A stretch of DNA of 64,000 nucleotides, taken from positions 62,001 through 126,000 of the forward strand of contig CALFIU010000177.1 in the NCBI GenBank assembly GCA_937877455.1, given 5' to 3'. Shown piece by piece: positions 52,045-60,753 of the stretch (position 1 is its first letter; each line of letters opens with the position of its first letter). This stretch comes from an uncultured Bacteroidales bacterium. Its GTDB lineage: Bacteria; Bacteroidota; Bacteroidia; Bacteroidales; UBA3824. The translations under genes and the position numbers were made by a program. The notes beneath the pieces are model-generated. The model searched no databases and was not told the DNA's origin. It saw nothing but the letters and a program-made list of their open reading frames with translations.

Positions 52045-53400
52045 ATGTCTGATATTACAAATGTTGAGGTAAATGATTTTATGGCAAAAGTTATTGCCAA
52101 AAATCCTGGTGAAACCGAATTTCATCAAGCAGTAAAAGAAGTTGTGGAATCGTTGATGGAGTTTATCGACGAAAACCCAAAATATAAAAAAGGTAAAATC
52201 CTTGAGCGTATGGTTGAACCTGAAAGAGTTATCATGTTCCGTGTTCCATGGATTGATGATAAAGGTGAGATTCAAATTAACAGGGGTTTCCGTATTCAGA
52301 TGAACAGCGCAATAGGACCTTACAAAGGTGGTTTGCGTTTTCACCCAACTGTAAACCTTGGTATTTTGAAATTCCTCGCATTTGAGCAGGTATTCAAAAA
52401 TAGCCTTACAACACTTCCTATGGGTGGAGGTAAAGGTGGTTCAGACTTCGATCCAAAAGGTAAATCTGACAATGAAGTAATGCGTTTTTGTCAAAGTTTT
52501 ATGACCGAGCTACAACGTCATATTGGAGCTGATACCGACGTTCCTGCTGGAGATATAGGTGTTGGTGGTCGTGAAATTGGTTTCCTCTATGGTCAATATA
52601 AACGCATTCGTGATGAATTTACTGGAGTGCTTACAGGAAAAGCATTAGGTTGGGGTGGTTCTCTTATCCGTCCTGAAGCTACTGGTTATGGTGTTGTTTA
52701 TTTTGCACAAGAAATGCTCGCTACCAAAGGCGATAGCATAAAAGGCAAAACAGTAACTATTTCTGGTTCTGGTAACGTTGCTCAATACGCTGTTCAAAAA
52801 TGTATTCAACTTGGTGCTAAAGTTGTTACAATGTCAGATTCGTCAGGATTTGTTTACGACAAAGATGGTATTGATGAAGCTAAACTCGAATGGATTCTTG
52901 AGCTTAAGAATGTACGTCGTGGACGTATCAGCGAGTATGCAAAACAATTCCCTGGCGTAGAATATCACGAAGGTCAACGTCCTTGGGGTATAAAATGCGA
53001 TGTTGCAATGCCTTGCGCAACCCAAAACGAAGTTAACGAAGAACAAGCAAAAGCTCTTGTTGCTAACGGTTGTATTTGTGTTGCTGAAGGTGCTAACATG
53101 CCTTCGCTCCCAGAAGCAATTGAAGTTTTCCAAAAAGCAAGAATCCTTTATGCACCTGGTAAAGCATCTAACGCTGGTGGTGTTTCGGTTTCTGGTTTGG
53201 AAATGACTCAAAACTCTGAACGTCTTGCTTGGACTCGCGAAGAGGTTGATGCTAAACTTCACCAAATTATGGTTAACATTCACAAAACTTGTATCCAATA
53301 CGGAAAAGAAGCTGATGGTTATATCAACTATGTAAAAGGTGCTAACATCGGTGGATTTGTAAAAGTTGCTGATGCAATGCTTGCTCAAGGATTGGTATAA
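52045..53400 (+). CDS. gdhA: Glutamate dehydrogenase, hexameric NADP-type
   Basis: 451 residues, the size of the small hexameric enzymes. Substrate-site segments: GPYKGGLRFHPTV, LPMGGGKGGSDFDPKGK (catalytic Lys), VPAGDIGVGGREIG and ALGWGGSLIRPEATGYG. The Rossmann domain starts at VTISGSGNVAQYA. It aminates 2-oxoglutarate with ammonia, the main assimilation route in Bacteroides relatives. It is a single-gene unit ended by the terminator at 53436-53472. Confidence 0.96.
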   Translation: MSDITNVEVNDFMAKVIAKNPGETEFHQAVKEVVESLMEFIDENPKYKKGKILERMVEPERVIMFRVPWIDDKGEIQINRGFRIQMNSAIGPYKGGLRFHPTVNLGILKFLAFEQVFKNSLTTLPMGGGKGGSDFDPKGKSDNEVMRFCQSFMTELQRHIGADTDVPAGDIGVGGREIGFLYGQYKRIRDEFTGVLTGKALGWGGSLIRPEATGYGVVYFAQEMLATKGDSIKGKTVTISGSGNVAQYAVQKCIQLGAKVVTMSDSSGFVYDKDGIDEAKLEWILELKNVRRGRISEYAKQFPGVEYHEGQRPWGIKCDVAMPCATQNEVNEEQAKALVANGCICVAEGANMPSLPEAIEVFQKARILYAPGKASNAGGVSVSGLEMTQNSERLAWTREEVDAKLHQIMVNIHKTCIQYGKEADGYINYVKGANIGGFVKVADAMLAQGLV

Positions 53401-53435
53401 TAGCGAATTAGTAACGCAAATTTAGATAAACACAA

Positions 53436-53472
53436 AACGTTCCTGTGAGTAATCTCAGGAACGTTTTTTTGT
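53436..53472 (+). terminator. gdhA terminator
   Basis: AACGTTCCTG (53436-53445) / CAGGAACGTT (53456-53465), then a T-run. Confidence 0.88.
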
Positions 53473-53492
53473 GTTTACACCTTTATATTTTG

Positions 53493-53526
53493 TGTAAAAA
53501 TACATTTTTAAAAATGTATTTTTACA
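53493..53526. promoter_or_regulatory. Perfect 34-bp palindrome, probable activator site
   Basis: The 17-bp arm TGTAAAAATACATTTTT (53493-53509) is followed directly by its exact reverse complement (53510-53526). Each arm contains TGTAAAAATACA, itself a TGTA-N4-TACA dyad. The centre lies about 64 bp upstream of the transcript start predicted from the promoter at 53537-53567, the usual distance for a dimeric activator. The same 12-mer is found before cooS. Confidence 0.6.
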
Positions 53527-53536
53527 TTTTTTACTG

Positions 53537-53567
53537 TTGTACAAGAAAAACTCCAACTATAATTTTG
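53537..53567 (+). promoter_or_regulatory. Promoter of the CODH-like cluster
   Basis: TTG (53537-53539), 20-bp spacer and TAATTTTG (53560-53567), with the ATG at 53584. Confidence 0.6.
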
Positions 53568-53583
53568 CAAAAAACAAAAGAAA

Positions 53584-54711
53584 ATGAATTGTTGCGAAAA
53601 CATATTAACACAATATGGAAGTCTGCCAGAAAAAGCCGTTGTTAGGGCTATGAAACGTGTATATTTAAAAATTGGTAGAAATCTCAACAATTTGTCTAAG
53701 ATAAACAGCGAAATTATTAGTTCTGCCAAAAAAAACATTGCCAAATACGCCAAGTGTGAAGCCGAAGATGTTTTTTTTGTAAAATCTAAAGAAGAAGCTA
53801 ATAGATTGTGTATAAATTCTTTGGCACAAAAACTCAAACATCGTGGAAATCATATTGTAATTTCGCAAGTTGAACCAAAAGAAATATTGGAAACATGCTA
53901 TAGTCTTGAAAAACAAGGCTTTATAATAACTAAAATTCCAGTTGCACGGTCGGGAGGGATAGACCTAAACATCTTAGAGCGTTCGTTGACACCAAATACT
54001 ATAATTGTTAGTGTAATGCATGCCAACAACGAAACAGGAGTAATGCAGCCAATGGAAAAAATTGTGGCAATGTGTAGGGCTTGTGGTGCAGTTTTACATT
54101 CTGATATATCAGTTTCGTTTGGACGTATTCCAATAAAAACCAAGGATATTGATGCTTTTTGTATTTCGTCGCATACTGTATGTGGACCACAAAATGTTGC
54201 TGCTGCCATTATCAAACATGGTTTTTCTGTTAACAATGATGAAATAAGTTTTGATAATTTTGCTGATAACCTTGCTGCAATTGCTGGATTTTCAAAATCT
54301 GTTTCTTTGGCATTTCATGGTCTTAGTCGAGAGTATAATCGTATATATGGTTTACGAGCCAAAATGATGGCAAAACTTTCACAAAGTTTTAATGGTATTT
54401 ATTTTAACGGAGATGATACATGCTGTTTGCCACATATAATTAATTTTTGTGTGAAAGGACTTGAAGGACGGGCGCAAAGTATTGTAGAAGATGTAAAAAA
54501 TTGTACACCAGCTTTTTCTGCAACAGCCAATTGTGTGTCGCCACAAGGTTTTTCGCATGTGCTGAAAGCTATGGGGTTGAGTGAGTTTGAAGCAGGTGGG
54601 GCAGTTAGGATAGAGTTAAATCGTTTTGCCACTGCCAAGGAAACCGACAAAATTTTCAATATTTTGGGTAATAATCTCAAAAAAAATAAAATGCTTTTTT
54701 CTTTGTTGTAG
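53584..54711 (+). CDS. Cysteine-desulfurase-like protein with lost PLP site
   Basis: 375 residues aligning over its length with NifS/IscS (for example HANNETGVMQP, IINFCVKGLEGR, SHVLKAMGLS and RIELNRFATAKETDKI). The PLP site is gone: the lysine of SxHKxxGPKG is Thr198 (SSHTVCGPQN), the His that stacks on PLP is Pro98 (QVEPKE), the Gln pairing with the ring oxygen region is Ser177, and the SGGTE and SGTEN phosphate loops read KSKEEA and FADN. A Cys at the active-site loop position is kept (Cys317, SATANC). It cannot be a normal desulfurase; a scaffold, sulfur carrier or regulatory role is inferred. It is the first gene of the CODH-like cluster. Confidence 0.82.
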   Translation: MNCCENILTQYGSLPEKAVVRAMKRVYLKIGRNLNNLSKINSEIISSAKKNIAKYAKCEAEDVFFVKSKEEANRLCINSLAQKLKHRGNHIVISQVEPKEILETCYSLEKQGFIITKIPVARSGGIDLNILERSLTPNTIIVSVMHANNETGVMQPMEKIVAMCRACGAVLHSDISVSFGRIPIKTKDIDAFCISSHTVCGPQNVAAAIIKHGFSVNNDEISFDNFADNLAAIAGFSKSVSLAFHGLSREYNRIYGLRAKMMAKLSQSFNGIYFNGDDTCCLPHIINFCVKGLEGRAQSIVEDVKNCTPAFSATANCVSPQGFSHVLKAMGLSEFEAGGAVRIELNRFATAKETDKIFNILGNNLKKNKMLFSLL

Positions 54712-54738
54712 GTGTTTTTTTTAACTTTGTAAAAAAAC

Positions 54739-55644
54739 ATGATAGATTTGCTCGTTAATATAACCCTTGTGGTTATAATGGTAGGTATTGGAATGTCGTT
54801 GACATTCAACGATTTTAGAAAAGTTTTTGTATATCCAAAATCAATAATTACAGGCATAGGAAGTCAAGCACTATTGTTGCCAGCCACATCTTTTCTGTTG
54901 GCATGGCTTGTGCCAGCCGATGGTTACATAAAACTTGGTATAGTGCTTATTGCACTTTGTCCCGTTGGAACAACGAGTAATATTCTTGTGCATATTTTTA
55001 AGGGAAACACAGCTCTTTCTATTTCTATGACAATTGTCAATAGTCTGCTAAGTCCGTTGACAATACCATTTTTTATAACGTTAGCAGCCGCTTTTTTTAT
55101 CAATGTTGGAACAACTGACAATGTAGATATTTCTTTTGCAAGCAGTGTGGTTGATATTTTAGTTATGGTAATAATACCAGCCGCTGTAGGGTTGTTTGTG
55201 CGCAAGTATTTGCCTAATGTGGCTCAAAAGTGTGAACAACCGCTAAAATTTATTCTTCCTGCAATGTTGTTGGTAGTTTTTTCGTTAAAAATATTTGTTG
55301 GTGGCAATGGTAACGGTTGTACTCCATTATCATTATCCGAAATTATTAAACTATCTCCATTTGTGTTGGCACTCAATATTATAGGAATGTATGGTGGGTT
55401 GTTTATTGCAAAGTTTTTTAAATTAGACAAACCATCCCAAATAACTGTTGCCATAGAAACTGGGCTTCAAAATACTGCACTTGCATTGGCAGTTGCTGCA
55501 ACTTTGCCCAACGGATGTGTAATTGAAAAGCCGATACTTGTTTATGCAATGTTTACATTTTTTACAGCAGTGGTTTTTCTTTTGATTCATTCTGATGTAA
55601 AAATAAAAGATATTTTTGGTGCAAAAACCACAAAAAAAATGTAA
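54739..55644 (+). CDS. Bile acid:sodium symporter (BASS/SBF) family transporter
   Basis: 301 residues with about nine membrane helices. Family segments: MVGIGMSLTFNDFRKVF, LIALCPVGTTSNILVHIFKGN (helix-4 crossover) and VAIETGLQNTALALAVA (helix-9 crossover), which form the Na and substrate sites. BASS carriers move bile acids, pantoate, pyruvate or similar organic anions. It starts 27 bp after the desulfurase-like gene, within the cluster, but the substrate is unknown. Confidence 0.88.
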   Translation: MIDLLVNITLVVIMVGIGMSLTFNDFRKVFVYPKSIITGIGSQALLLPATSFLLAWLVPADGYIKLGIVLIALCPVGTTSNILVHIFKGNTALSISMTIVNSLLSPLTIPFFITLAAAFFINVGTTDNVDISFASSVVDILVMVIIPAAVGLFVRKYLPNVAQKCEQPLKFILPAMLLVVFSLKIFVGGNGNGCTPLSLSEIIKLSPFVLALNIIGMYGGLFIAKFFKLDKPSQITVAIETGLQNTALALAVAATLPNGCVIEKPILVYAMFTFFTAVVFLLIHSDVKIKDIFGAKTTKKM

Positions 55645-55716
55645 AAATACAATTTTTTAAGTATTATTTTACCATGCTTATGGTATTTCTAAAACTCAAA
55701 CTTGCCAATACTTTTG
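55640..55716 (+). promoter_or_regulatory. Regulatory region of the cooS operon
   Basis: TGTAAAAATACA (55640-55651) repeats the half-site of the 34-bp palindrome; an imperfect inverse (AAGTATTATTTTACCA, 55659-55674) follows. The -7 box TACTTTTG (55709-55716) precedes the ATG at 55750, which puts the dyad centre about 66 bp before the predicted start, close to the spacing at the first promoter. Confidence 0.5.
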
Positions 55717-55749
55717 CACTTGAAAGAAATAAACATCAAGTCAAAAAAA

Positions 55750-57714
55750 ATGGAAGAAAATCATCACCATGAGGCGAACGATTTTACAGATTATAACGAG
55801 GCAGTAACAGCCTATCGTAAAACGTTTGCGAGCAAAGCCGATGTTGTAGCTCAAACTCCCGACCCAGCCATAAGGGATATGGTAGAATATTTTTCGCAAA
55901 GAGGAATAGAAACCATTTGGGATAGGTTTGATAAACAAAAACCGCATTGTAACTTTGGTCTTGCGGGTATTTGTTGCAAAAACTGCAGCATGGGTCCATG
56001 TAGAATAACCAAAAAAGCAACAAAAGGAACTTGTGGCGCAGATGCCGATTTAATTGTTGCACGAAACTTGTTAAGAGCAGTGGCAGCAGGAACATCGTCG
56101 CATGGATGGCGTGGTAGAGAATCGATGCTTGCACTAAAAGCAGCAGCCGAGGGTCGTTTGAATTTACCAATTGAGGGAGAAGGAAAAATTAGAGCAACAG
56201 CCAAGGGATTTGGTATAAATGCCGATGGCAAAACGTTGAATCAATTGGCTTCGGAAGTGGCAGACAAGTTGCTTGAAGACCTATCCAGAACCTTGCCAGA
56301 TAAGCACAATGCTATTTATAATTTTGCGCCCAAGGAACGTGTAAAACGTTGGGAACAACTTGGTATTATGCCTATTGGAACTATGCATGAGGTGTTCGAC
56401 TGTCTTCATAGGTCAACAACAGGTACAGATGGAGATTGGAAAAATACAATGAAACAACTCGAACGCACGGGACTTGCTTTTGCTTGGGGAAGTTGTTTTG
56501 GTACTGCTACTGCTCAAGATTGTCTTTTTGGACTTCCACGTCAAAACACTGTAAAAGCTAATCTTGGAGCATTAAAAGATGGTTATGTTAATATAGCTGT
56601 TCATGGTCATTCGCCAGTTCTTGTAAGCGAGATTGTTAGGCAGGGACGTTCTGAAAAATACATCAATCTTGCAAAGAGTGTCGGCGCGCAAGGAATTCAA
56701 TTTTATGGAATTTGTTGTTCTGGGCTATCGGCTATGTATCGTTATGCTGACGTGATACCACTTAGTAATGCTGTAGGAGCAGAACTTGTTTTAGGAACAG
56801 GAGCGTTAGATTTATGGGTGGCAGATGTGCAAGATGTATTTCCTACAATTATGGAAGTAGCCGATTGTGTTAAAACCACCGTTGTTACAACCAACGATGC
56901 CGCAAGATTGCCAGGCTCGGAGTTTTATGGTTACGATCACAATCATTCAAATTTTGACCAAACATCGCAGTTGGCGCAAAAAATTATAGAACGCGCCATC
57001 CGTTCTTTTTCTGAACGTAAAGATATACCGCGACATATTCCACCGTACAGCGTTGATGCAATGACTGGTTATTCAATAGAAAACTTGACAAAAAGTTTTG
57101 GTGGATTGCAAAACTTTTTCGATGCCATTGTTGATGGTAGAATACGTGGTGTAATAAACCTTGTTGGTTGTAATAATCCAAGGCTCGTACATGAAAAACA
57201 AATTGTGGAAGTGGCGCAAGAACTTGTTAAAAATAACTTTTTTATAATGACCAATGGTTGTGCATCGTTTGCGTTGATAAAAATGGGATTTTGCAATATG
57301 CAAGGCTGGCAGAAAGGTGGCACTACAGCTCGTGAATTTCTTGAACCCAAGGGACTTCCGCCTATTGTTCACATGGGAGAATGTCTCGATAATGCACGTG
57401 CAAACGGTATGTTTAAAACCGTTGCAGAAGGAACAAATAATGCCATTAAGGATATGCCGTTTGCATTTGTTTCGCCAGAGTGGAGCAACGAAAAAGGCAT
57501 TTGTGCTGCACTTGGATTTAGGTTGGCGGGCATCGATTCTTATCATTGTGTATATCCGCCTGTTCAAGGCAGTAGAAATGTAGAAAATTACCTCTACAAT
57601 GGAGCAAGAGAAAATTGCGGAGGGGTAATGAAAATTAATACCGACGGAAAAAATCTTGCTAAGATGATAATTTCTGATTTGGAAGAAAAACGAAAAAAAT
57701 TAGGTTGGAATTAA
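55750..57714 (+). CDS. cooS: CooS-type carbon monoxide dehydrogenase homologue with altered C-cluster
   Basis: 654 residues from the ATG at 55750, the CooS size. The D- and B-cluster cysteines are all present (Cys67, CC at 75-76, Cys79, Cys84, Cys95). In the active-site C-cluster, the His (HGH, 285-287), Cys in GICC (323), Cys474 (LVGCNNP), Cys504 (TNGCA) and Cys545 (HMGECLDN) and the catalytic Lys582 are kept. However, the ligand cysteine normally found in DVQC is Asp362 (ADVQDVFP), and the proton-channel His series is reduced (SSHGWRGRE). It may lack the normal NiFe4S4 site or use Asp as a ligand, so CO oxidation is uncertain. No CooC, CooF or acetyl-CoA synthase gene is nearby. Confidence 0.88.
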   Translation: MEENHHHEANDFTDYNEAVTAYRKTFASKADVVAQTPDPAIRDMVEYFSQRGIETIWDRFDKQKPHCNFGLAGICCKNCSMGPCRITKKATKGTCGADADLIVARNLLRAVAAGTSSHGWRGRESMLALKAAAEGRLNLPIEGEGKIRATAKGFGINADGKTLNQLASEVADKLLEDLSRTLPDKHNAIYNFAPKERVKRWEQLGIMPIGTMHEVFDCLHRSTTGTDGDWKNTMKQLERTGLAFAWGSCFGTATAQDCLFGLPRQNTVKANLGALKDGYVNIAVHGHSPVLVSEIVRQGRSEKYINLAKSVGAQGIQFYGICCSGLSAMYRYADVIPLSNAVGAELVLGTGALDLWVADVQDVFPTIMEVADCVKTTVVTTNDAARLPGSEFYGYDHNHSNFDQTSQLAQKIIERAIRSFSERKDIPRHIPPYSVDAMTGYSIENLTKSFGGLQNFFDAIVDGRIRGVINLVGCNNPRLVHEKQIVEVAQELVKNNFFIMTNGCASFALIKMGFCNMQGWQKGGTTAREFLEPKGLPPIVHMGECLDNARANGMFKTVAEGTNNAIKDMPFAFVSPEWSNEKGICAALGFRLAGIDSYHCVYPPVQGSRNVENYLYNGARENCGGVMKINTDGKNLAKMIISDLEEKRKKLGWN

Positions 57715-57728
57715 AATTAAACAAAGAC

Positions 57729-58658
57729 ATGAAATCTATTTATACAATAATATCTGTTTCTATAATTTTTATGTTGTTTGGATGTGGAAGTGCCACTCAA
57801 AACAGCAGCAACGAAAAAACATTAAAAATTGCTTATATACCAATTACTCATGCACTACCGTTATTTGCAGCTATTGAGTTGGACGATAGCGAACGAGAAA
57901 ATAAAAATGTAGAACTTGTAAAATTTTCGTCGTGGCCAGAGTTGGTGGAAGCCTTAAATGCAGGAAAAGTTGACGGAGCTTCTATTCTTGTGCAATTGGC
58001 ATTAAAATCTAAGGTTGCGGGACATCCTCTTAAGGCTGTTGCACTTGGACATAGAGATGGCAATGTTGTGGTGGCAAAACCCGAAATCGAAGGACCAGAA
58101 CAATTGACTGGTAAGACTATAGCCATTCCGCATCGTATGTCGTCGCACAACATTTTGCTACAACAAGTATTAAAAAACAGAGGAATAGATCCTTCGCAAG
58201 TTAAAATAACAGAACTTCCTCCACCTGAAATGCCCGCTGCTATTGCCACAAATCAAATACAGGCTTATGTAGTAGCAGAGCCTTTTGGTGCAAAAAGCGT
58301 TGTGGCTGGTCATAGTCATGTACTTAGCCAAAGTAGCGATATTTGGGAAAATTCCATTTGTTGTGCTTTGGTTGTAAATACTAAGGCTATTGAAGATAAA
58401 CAACAAGAAATTAAGTCTTTTGTTAACGATTATATTAAGGCAGGAAATCAACTTGATACCAAAGGTCAGGCTACCATTAATCTTGCTGAAAAATATCTAA
58501 AAGTAAAACCAGAGGTTTTAAAACAAAGCCTTGAGTGGATTAATTATCAAAACCTTAGTATTTCGCAACAAGATTATAACTTGTTGGTTGAAAAAATCAA
58601 AGAGTTTGGTATTTTGGATAATCCTCCAGCTTACAACGATTTTGTTTTAAACTATTAA
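57729..58658 (+). CDS. ABC importer substrate-binding lipoprotein, SsuA/NrtA-like
   Basis: 309 residues from the ATG at 57729. Lipobox MLFGC (Cys20). The fold is type II periplasmic binding protein of the nitrate/sulfonate/taurine group: LKIAYIPITHALPLFAA, LNAGKVDGASILVQLAL, LTGKTIAIPHRMSSHNILL and AYVVAEPFGAKSVVAG. The substrate cannot be read from these motifs. It begins 14 bp after the cooS stop, a spacing that implies a shared transcript and a functional link to the CooS homologue. Confidence 0.9.
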   Translation: MKSIYTIISVSIIFMLFGCGSATQNSSNEKTLKIAYIPITHALPLFAAIELDDSERENKNVELVKFSSWPELVEALNAGKVDGASILVQLALKSKVAGHPLKAVALGHRDGNVVVAKPEIEGPEQLTGKTIAIPHRMSSHNILLQQVLKNRGIDPSQVKITELPPPEMPAAIATNQIQAYVVAEPFGAKSVVAGHSHVLSQSSDIWENSICCALVVNTKAIEDKQQEIKSFVNDYIKAGNQLDTKGQATINLAEKYLKVKPEVLKQSLEWINYQNLSISQQDYNLLVEKIKEFGILDNPPAYNDFVLNY

Positions 58659-58669
58659 TCATTTTGTAT

Positions 58670-59425
58670 ATGAAAAAAATTATATATCCATTGATAGGAT
58701 TAGTAGGATTTGTGGCTATTTGGCAGATAGTTGTAAGCCTTGGTTTTTGGGAAGAAAACCTTCTACCCGGACCAATTTCGGTGGTTAAGGCTATAGGACG
58801 GCTTACAGCAGAGGGAGTTTTGATTCCTGATATAATTGTTAGCCTAAAACGCTTTGTCATTGGATATTTTGTGGCACTTGTTGCCGCTTTGCCACTTGGT
58901 TTGCTTTTGGGATGGTTTTCTACTGCATTGAAAATATCAAACTCGGTATTGCAAATATTGCGTCCCATTTCGCCAATGGCTTGGTTTCCATTTGTTGTTT
59001 TATGGTTTGGTATTGGAGATGCACCAGCTGTGGCTATTATTGCCATTGCCGCGTTTTTCCCTGTGCTATTTTCTACCATATCGGCCATAGGAAAAATAGA
59101 CGAAACTTATCTTAAAGTAGCGCAGAATTTTGAAATGCCTCAGTTTCAGTTTTTTTACAAAATGGCCATTCCTCTTGCGTTTCCTTATATTATGGTTGGT
59201 GTACATTTGGCAATTGGAACGGCTTGGATTTTCCTTGTGGCAGGAGAAATGGTTGGTGCGCAATCTGGACTTGGCTATCTTATTATTGATGGTCGCAATA
59301 ACATTGACATGGAAGCTGTTATGGCTGGAATTGTAGTTATTGGTTTGATTGGTTGGGCTATCGATTGTTTGATGTCGTTGTTTGAAAAAGCGGTTTATTC
59401 GCGATGGGGTATTAATACAAAGTAA
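58670..59425 (+). CDS. ABC importer permease, SsuC/TauC-like
   Basis: 251 residues from the ATG at 58670 (a TTG six bases earlier is unlikely). Six membrane helices; the EAA loop reads KVAQNFEMPQFQFFYKMAIP with the following PYIMVGVHLAIGTAW, typical of the sulfonate/nitrate permeases. It pairs with the binding protein before it and the ATPase after it (8-bp gap). Confidence 0.92.
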   Translation: MKKIIYPLIGLVGFVAIWQIVVSLGFWEENLLPGPISVVKAIGRLTAEGVLIPDIIVSLKRFVIGYFVALVAALPLGLLLGWFSTALKISNSVLQILRPISPMAWFPFVVLWFGIGDAPAVAIIAIAAFFPVLFSTISAIGKIDETYLKVAQNFEMPQFQFFYKMAIPLAFPYIMVGVHLAIGTAWIFLVAGEMVGAQSGLGYLIIDGRNNIDMEAVMAGIVVIGLIGWAIDCLMSLFEKAVYSRWGINTK

Positions 59426-59433
59426 TAGTAGAA

Positions 59434-60210
59434 ATGATTGAAGTTAAGCATATTACCAAACATTTTAATTCTAACGGAAAACTTGTTCGCGCCATAGAGG
59501 ACATTTCTTTTGATGTTAAAAAAGGAGAAATTGTATCTTTTTTGGGAGGTAGCGGTTGCGGAAAAACCACATTGCTAAACCTTTTGGCTGGTTTTTTGAA
59601 AGCCGATGATGGTTATGTTTCTATCAATGGTAATAAAATTGAAAAACCATCCGCAAAATACCAAACAATTTTTCAGAATTACGCATTGTTGCCATGGCGC
59701 AATGTGGCTGATAATGTGGCTTTGGCGTTGGAAACAAAAAAAGAGAAAGTTTCAAAAACCGAACGTTACAAAGCTGTTTTGAAATATATAAAAATGGTAG
59801 GTCTCGATGGGTTTGCAAAGTCTTTTCCTGCCCAACTTTCTGGCGGTATGAAACAGCGTGTTGCGCTTGCACGTGCGCTTGTCACAGATCCTGAAGTATT
59901 ATTTATGGATGAGGCATTTGGCGCACTCGACCCCATTACTAAACGCAATTTGTATCGTCATTTGTTGAGGATTGTTCGCAGCGATAACAAAACTGTTGTA
60001 ATGATTACTCACGATATTGACGAAGCTTTATATTTGAGCGACAGGATTTTTGTAATGCAACCAAATCCCGGAAAAATACAAACAGAAGTTAAAGTTGATC
60101 TTGACGAAGTACGTGATGCATCGTCTGTAAATTTTCTACAATTGCGTGCAAAACTTATCAATGCTCTTAGCATTTCGAGTAGTTTTAGGGATATTGAATA
60201 CGTTATTTGA
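59434..60210 (+). CDS. ABC importer ATPase, SsuB/TauB-like
   Basis: 258 residues with Walker A GGSGCGKTT, Q-loop FQNYALLPWRNV, signature LSGGMKQRVALARAL, Walker B VLFMDEAFGALD and H-loop MITHDIDEA. All catalytic elements are intact. It completes the importer encoded by the two genes upstream. Confidence 0.95.
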   Translation: MIEVKHITKHFNSNGKLVRAIEDISFDVKKGEIVSFLGGSGCGKTTLLNLLAGFLKADDGYVSINGNKIEKPSAKYQTIFQNYALLPWRNVADNVALALETKKEKVSKTERYKAVLKYIKMVGLDGFAKSFPAQLSGGMKQRVALARALVTDPEVLFMDEAFGALDPITKRNLYRHLLRIVRSDNKTVVMITHDIDEALYLSDRIFVMQPNPGKIQTEVKVDLDEVRDASSVNFLQLRAKLINALSISSSFRDIEYVI

Positions 60211-60258
60211 TATTTAATAATAGTTTAATTGTCAAATTAAAAAAAAAATATATTTATC

Positions 60259-60750
60259 ATGACTTACGAATTATCGTTGAAAAACGCAAAAACATATTTT
60301 ATTGCAACAATTTTTGTAATTGGAAACATTCTATTGCCACAATTGTGTCATCTTGTGCCAAAAGGTGGTTTAATTTTTTTGCCAATTTATTTTTTTACGC
60401 TTATTGGAGCGTATAAATACGGATTATCCGTTGGGTTGTTAACAGCTTTTTTATCGCCAATAACAAATCATCTTTTGTTTGGTATGCCACCATCGGAAGC
60501 ATTGGTGGCTATACTTATAAAATCAAGTTTTTTAGCGTTATCGGCATCGTGGATGGCTACAAAGTTTAAAGGTGTTTCGCTTTGGGGAGTTGTTTTGGCA
60601 GTTGTGGGCTATCAAATTTGCGGTGGCGTTTATGAACTTGTTTTCAAGGGATTGGATAGTGCAATTCAAGATTTTGTTATTGGTTGGCCTGGTATTGTTA
60701 TTCAAATATTTGGTGGCTTTTTGGTTTTAAAATCAATTGAAAAACTTTAG
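60259..60750 (+). CDS. ECF S-component-like membrane protein
   Basis: 163 residues with five or six membrane helices. The small size, the VGLLTAFLSPITNHLLFGMP stretch and the final helix resemble substrate-capture (S) proteins of energy-coupling-factor transporters. No EcfA or EcfT gene is adjacent, so it would use a shared ECF module or work with the neighbouring ATPase. The next gene starts 3 bp after its stop. Confidence 0.7.
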   Translation: MTYELSLKNAKTYFIATIFVIGNILLPQLCHLVPKGGLIFLPIYFFTLIGAYKYGLSVGLLTAFLSPITNHLLFGMPPSEALVAILIKSSFLALSASWMATKFKGVSLWGVVLAVVGYQICGGVYELVFKGLDSAIQDFVIGWPGIVIQIFGGFLVLKSIEKL

Positions 60751-60753
60751 CCT

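Noticed and set aside
55750..57714. Hybrid-cluster protein instead of CooS
   Set aside because: The D/B-cluster Cys pattern with CCxxC, the GICC, LVGCNNP and HMGxCxDN segments are those of CooS.
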